Positions 7,171 through 9,669 of a DNA stretch of 9,669 nucleotides are shown piece after piece. Under the pieces are notes generated by a model, which saw only the letters and a program-made list of their open reading frames with translations, made no database searches and was not told where the DNA came from. Each line of letters opens with the position of its first letter. Within the stretch, counting starts at the first letter, position 1. Position numbers and translations under genes: made by a program. The DNA comes from Enterobacteriaceae bacterium (GTDB lineage Bacteria; Pseudomonadota; Gammaproteobacteria; Enterobacterales; Enterobacteriaceae): positions 1 through 9,669 of the forward strand of contig JALAGK010000456.1 of assembly GCA_022712475.1 (NCBI GenBank). The letters are read 5' to 3'.

Positions 7171-8091
7171 TTATAGAGGTCCATTAATGGTTACCACGTA
7201 TTGTTCCACGTTGGCGATGGTCGGCAGCGTCGGGGCTTCGGTGTCAACGGTGAAGCTGAAGCTCACGTCTTCACTGGTTTTGCCTGCTGCGTCGGTCGCG
7301 TTCACCTTGATAGTGTGCGCGCCGTCTTTCAGCGCCGTCGATGGCGTGAAGCTCCATGTACCGCCTGAGGTCACGGTGGTACTGCCCAGCAGCGTATCGC
7401 CATCGTAAACCTTCACGATGCTGCCCGCTTTACCAATACCATTAATGGTCGGCATGGTATCGTCGGTCACGCCATTCGCCGCGATGTTGCCAGTGACGCT
7501 GCCGATATCATCCACCACAGAGGTGATTGAAATCGTCACGTTTGCCGTATCGACGGTGAAATCAACCACAGCGGTGCGATCGCTTTCGTTACCTGCAACA
7601 TCTTTCGCGCTCACAGACAGGTTGTGTTTGCCGTCAGCCAGGATAGTTTCCGGCGTCCAGCTCCACTTACCGTTGCTGTCTGCGGTGGTTGAACCAATCT
7701 TCGTGTTGCCATCATAGATGGTCACGATGCTGTTCGCTTCCGCGCTTCCGCTCAGGGTCGGCGTGTTGTCATCAGTGGTATCACCGCTCACGATTGGGCC
7801 AGTAATCTCGCCCACGTTATCAGTGATAACCATATCGGTAATCGCTGACGGTGCTGCGGTGTCGATGGAGATGCTCCACTCACCACTCTTCTCACTCACC
7901 TGACCTACGGTGTTCACCGCATCCGCGGAGAAGGCATGGCTGCCATCCGGAAGGTTGCTGGTCGGCGTAAACGCCCAGTTGCCGTTGTTGTCAGCGGTGG
8001 TGCTACCAATCAACGTGCCGTTGTCGTAGATACGGATAGTCATGCCCGCGCCCGCCGAGCCTTTCAACGTCGGGGTACTGTCATCGGTCAC
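6517..8091 (-). repeat. Adhesin super-repeat copy 2 (Ig domains 6-10), containing the stop
   Basis: The five domains start at 8091, 7779, 7470, 7161 and 6846, with lengths 104, 103, 103 (counting the stop), 105 and 110 residues; the total is 525 codons (1,575 bases). The order and lengths track copy 1 almost residue for residue. The premature stop lies at the end of the third domain. Confidence 0.85.
7171..7173 (-). other. In-frame ochre (TAA) stop interrupting the adhesin
   Basis: On the minus strand the codons read GGA CCT CTA TAA TCC GGC. In the homologous linkers this slot is a sense codon: GPIK-SGD (linker of domain 1), GPIV-SGD (domain 6), GPLV-DGD (domain 11). Domain 9 follows at once, with the usual TDDPTPTLSG strand in the same frame, so no indel is involved. 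The base following the stop is T. Confidence 0.9.
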
Positions 8092-9669
8092 CGCGCCTTT
8101 CTGCAGTTCGCCAGTGACAGAGCCGTAATCATCAACAACAGTGTTGATGCTCGGTGCTGCCGGCACATCGCCCACGACCGTCACGGTGTAGATAGCGCTC
8201 GGGTTGGTGCTGTTGCCTGCCGGGTCAGTTTCCACTGCCGTCAGCGCATGCGTACCCGTTGCCAGAGCATGGTCTGCGTCAACCTGCAGGCTCCATTTAC
8301 CATCACTACCAACGGTGGTACTACCAAGCAGTACTTTCGTACCGTTCAGCGTGGTGTACACGGTGATAGTGTCGCCCGCCGTACCGGTACCGATAATCAC
8401 CGGCATGGTGTCGTCGGTGCTGCCGCCGCTGGTAATGTTGCCCGTTACCTCGCCAACGTCGTCTTCAAAGCCCGTAATAGCCAGTTTAGAGGCATCCGGT
8501 GCCGTGTAGTCCGTCGTCAGGGTGTACTCGTTTGACTTACCGCTCACGTTGCCTGCCGCATCAGTTGCGGTCACGGTGAAGGTATGGCTGCCTTCGCCCA
8601 GCGTCGTGGTCGGTGTCCAGCTCCAGTCGCCGTTAGCGTCTGCTTTCACAGAACCCACTTTGGTCGTGCCATCGTAGATGGAAACCAGAGAGCCTGCTTC
8701 TGCTGTACCGCTCAGCGTCGGGGTCGGATCGTCAGTCACGCCGTTGTGTGCCACGTTACCCTGGATTGCCCCCACGTCATCGTGTGCGCCATCAATGGTC
8801 GGCGCCGACGGTGCTTTGGTGTCGATGGTAATGGTGAAGGTTGCATCTTCACTCACGTTACCTGCGCCATCTGTCGCTCTGGCTTTGATGGTATGTGTAC
8901 CTTCGGCCAGATCGGACTCAGACGTGAAGCGCCAGGTGCCATCGGTACCCACGGTGGTACTGCCCAGCAGGATGTTACCGTCGTAAATCTTAACGATGCT
9001 GCCTGCTTTGCCTTTACCCACGATTTCTGGCTGGACGTCGTCAGTCACACTGCCGGTGGCCAGGTTGCCGGTCACGCTACCAACGTCATCCACCAGGTAG
9101 CTGATGGAGATGTTGACATCGGCGGTATCAACCTTGATGTCCACAGACGGCGTACGTGCACTTTCGTTGCCCGCTTCGTCAGTGACGCTGGCAGACAGGC
9201 TATGGTCGCCATCAGCCAGTTCGGTTTCCGGCGTCCAGCTCCACTTACCGTCTTCACCTACAGTGACAGTGCCAATCTTGTTATTACCGTCATAGATGTT
9301 CACGGTGCTGCCCGGCTCAGCGCTGCCGCTAAAGGTCGGGGTTGCATCGTCGGTGGTATCACCGCTCTTAATTGGGCCGGTTACTGTGCCCACGTCATCG
9401 GTCAGGGTCAGATCCTTAATGGCATCCGGTGCCTGCGTATCGATGCTGATAGCCCAGTCGCCGCTCTTATCGCTCACCTGGCCTACGCTGTCTACAGCAT
9501 CAGCGGTGAAAGAATGGCTACCGTCTTTCAGTGGCGTTTCAGGCGTGAAGCTCCAGTTACCGTTGCTGTCAGCGGTGGTGCTGCCAATCAGCGTTTGGTT
9601 GTCATAGATACGGATAGTCATGCCCGCACCCGCAGAGCCTTTCAGCGTCGGGGTGCTGTCGTCGGTGAC
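7171..9669 (-). CDS. Ig-like repeat adhesin, upstream fragment ending at the premature stop (N-terminus outside window)
   Basis: These 832 codons are open from the right edge with no start needed in the window; the first in-view ATG (9621) lies inside an Ig domain. The fragment contains eight consecutive bacterial Ig-like domains of 103-110 residues, starting at 9669, 9357, 9048, 8739, 8421, 8091, 7779 and 7470. Each opens with a TDDxTPTLSG-like strand, then IYDGxxxxGSTT, a GxWxW/F strand, GxHxxxxxAxDxAGN, and a closing DTxAP...DDVGxVTG linker. The acidic TDD and DDVG pairs match the inter-domain calcium sites known from SiiE-type adhesins, which stiffen the rod (family knowledge). The last linker is degenerate (residues VEQYVVTINGPL before the stop, where other linkers read DDVGxxTG). 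The product as written would have no secretion signal and would be expected to stay in the cell. Confidence 0.8.
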   Translation of the reverse strand, partial: VTDDSTPTLKGSAGAGMTIRIYDNQTLIGSTTADSNGNWSFTPETPLKDGSHSFTADAVDSVGQVSDKSGDWAISIDTQAPDAIKDLTLTDDVGTVTGPIKSGDTTDDATPTFSGSAEPGSTVNIYDGNNKIGTVTVGEDGKWSWTPETELADGDHSLSASVTDEAGNESARTPSVDIKVDTADVNISISYLVDDVGSVTGNLATGSVTDDVQPEIVGKGKAGSIVKIYDGNILLGSTTVGTDGTWRFTSESDLAEGTHTIKARATDGAGNVSEDATFTITIDTKAPSAPTIDGAHDDVGAIQGNVAHNGVTDDPTPTLSGTAEAGSLVSIYDGTTKVGSVKADANGDWSWTPTTTLGEGSHTFTVTATDAAGNVSGKSNEYTLTTDYTAPDASKLAITGFEDDVGEVTGNITSGGSTDDTMPVIIGTGTAGDTITVYTTLNGTKVLLGSTTVGSDGKWSLQVDADHALATGTHALTAVETDPAGNSTNPSAIYTVTVVGDVPAAPSINTVVDDYGSVTGELQKGAVTDDSTPTLKGSAGAGMTIRIYDNGTLIGSTTADNNGNWAFTPTSNLPDGSHAFSADAVNTVGQVSEKSGEWSISIDTAAPSAITDMVITDNVGEITGPIVSGDTTDDNTPTLSGSAEANSIVTIYDGNTKIGSTTADSNGKWSWTPETILADGKHNLSVSAKDVAGNESDRTAVVDFTVDTANVTISITSVVDDIGSVTGNIAANGVTDDTMPTINGIGKAGSIVKVYDGDTLLGSTTVTSGGTWSFTPSTALKDGAHTIKVNATDAAGKTSEDVSFSFTVDTEAPTLPTIANVEQYVVTINGPL
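8092..9669 (-). repeat. Adhesin super-repeat copy 1 (Ig domains 1-5)
   Basis: Five Ig-like domains of 104, 103, 103, 106 and 110 residues total 526 residues (1,578 bases). Each differs from its neighbours but matches the domain five positions on. Domain 1 shares the unusual GSAGAGMTIRIYDN with domain 6, domain 3 shares GKAGSIVK with domain 8, domain 4 shares AAGNVSGKSNE with domain 9, and domain 5 shares GTGTAGDTIT plus a longer loop with domain 10. DNA differences between copies are mostly at third codon positions, pointing to an old duplication kept by selection. The unit boundary is my choice and happens to fall at the window edge. Confidence 0.85.

Larger units (their letters stand above)
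2545..9669 (-). pseudogene. Giant type I-secreted Ig-like/RTX adhesin, interrupted by one in-frame stop (locus as a whole)
   Basis: A single reading frame runs from the right edge to the TAA at 2547-2545, broken only by a TAA at 7173-7171. The frame before and after the stop is the same, and the Ig-domain spacing continues across it, so the two halves are one gene. The layout resembles BapA and SiiE of Salmonella: long arrays of bacterial Ig-like domains ending in an RTX/type I secretion signal, used for biofilm formation or host-cell adhesion. The N-terminus, and any type I transporter genes (ABC protein, membrane fusion protein, outer-membrane channel), are outside the window. Whether it is a true pseudogene, a read-through gene or a sequence error cannot be settled here. 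Confidence 0.75.

Noticed and set aside
7170..7175. TATAAT on the minus strand at the stop as a promoter -10 box
   Set aside because: No -35-like hexamer lies 16-18 bases upstream (CGTGGT at 17) and there is no extended -10 TG; it would also drive no sensible reading frame.
5887..9669. Regular repeats as a CRISPR array or non-coding satellite
   Set aside because: The period is 309-330 bases, in frame, with conserved protein motifs and third-position variation; these are coding Ig domains.

Overview
The window looks like chromosomal sequence from an enterobacterium. The base composition and codon use are typical of Enterobacteriaceae (many CTG, CCG and GGC codons), and the gene families fit. 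I cannot fix genus or species from sequence alone. All genes run on the minus strand, so the biological order is from the right edge to the left edge.

Right to centre (9669 to 2545) is the C-terminal 2.4 thousand residues of a giant, type I-secreted, calcium-binding adhesin of the BapA/SiiE kind. From N to C it carries fifteen bacterial Ig-like domains, the first ten forming two copies of a five-domain super-repeat of about 526 residues. Then come six FG-GAP/integrin-type calcium loops (a probable beta-propeller), an ASPIC/UnbV-like segment, a few RTX glycine/aspartate repeats and a type I secretion C-terminal target domain. The true N-terminus lies outside the window. One in-frame ochre stop at 7171-7173, in the linker between Ig domains 8 and 9, splits this otherwise open frame. 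As written, the product would lack its propeller, RTX repeats and secretion signal, so the locus reads as a nonsense pseudogene unless the stop is read through or is a sequence error.

Centre-left (2413-2544): a strong Rho-independent terminator sits a few bases after the adhesin stop. Then comes a gap of about 100 bases with a strong ribosome binding site for the next gene.

Left (922-2412) is an FAD-dependent halogenase of the tryptophan-halogenase (PrnA-like) family. Its flavin-binding and catalytic residues are intact, but its substrate-pocket C-terminus is altered. After a 109-base gap holding a 60-base imperfect palindrome comes a secreted OmpA-family peptidoglycan-binding protein (812 to the left edge, truncated).

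The three genes plausibly form one surface-adhesion locus. The adhesin is exported by a type I system that is not in this window, the OmpA-like protein sits at the outer membrane/peptidoglycan interface, and the halogenase has an unknown role. The adhesin-halogenase-OmpA pairing, the nonsense codon in a patch of atypical sequence, and the Ig super-repeat joined to a propeller are the points most worth following up.
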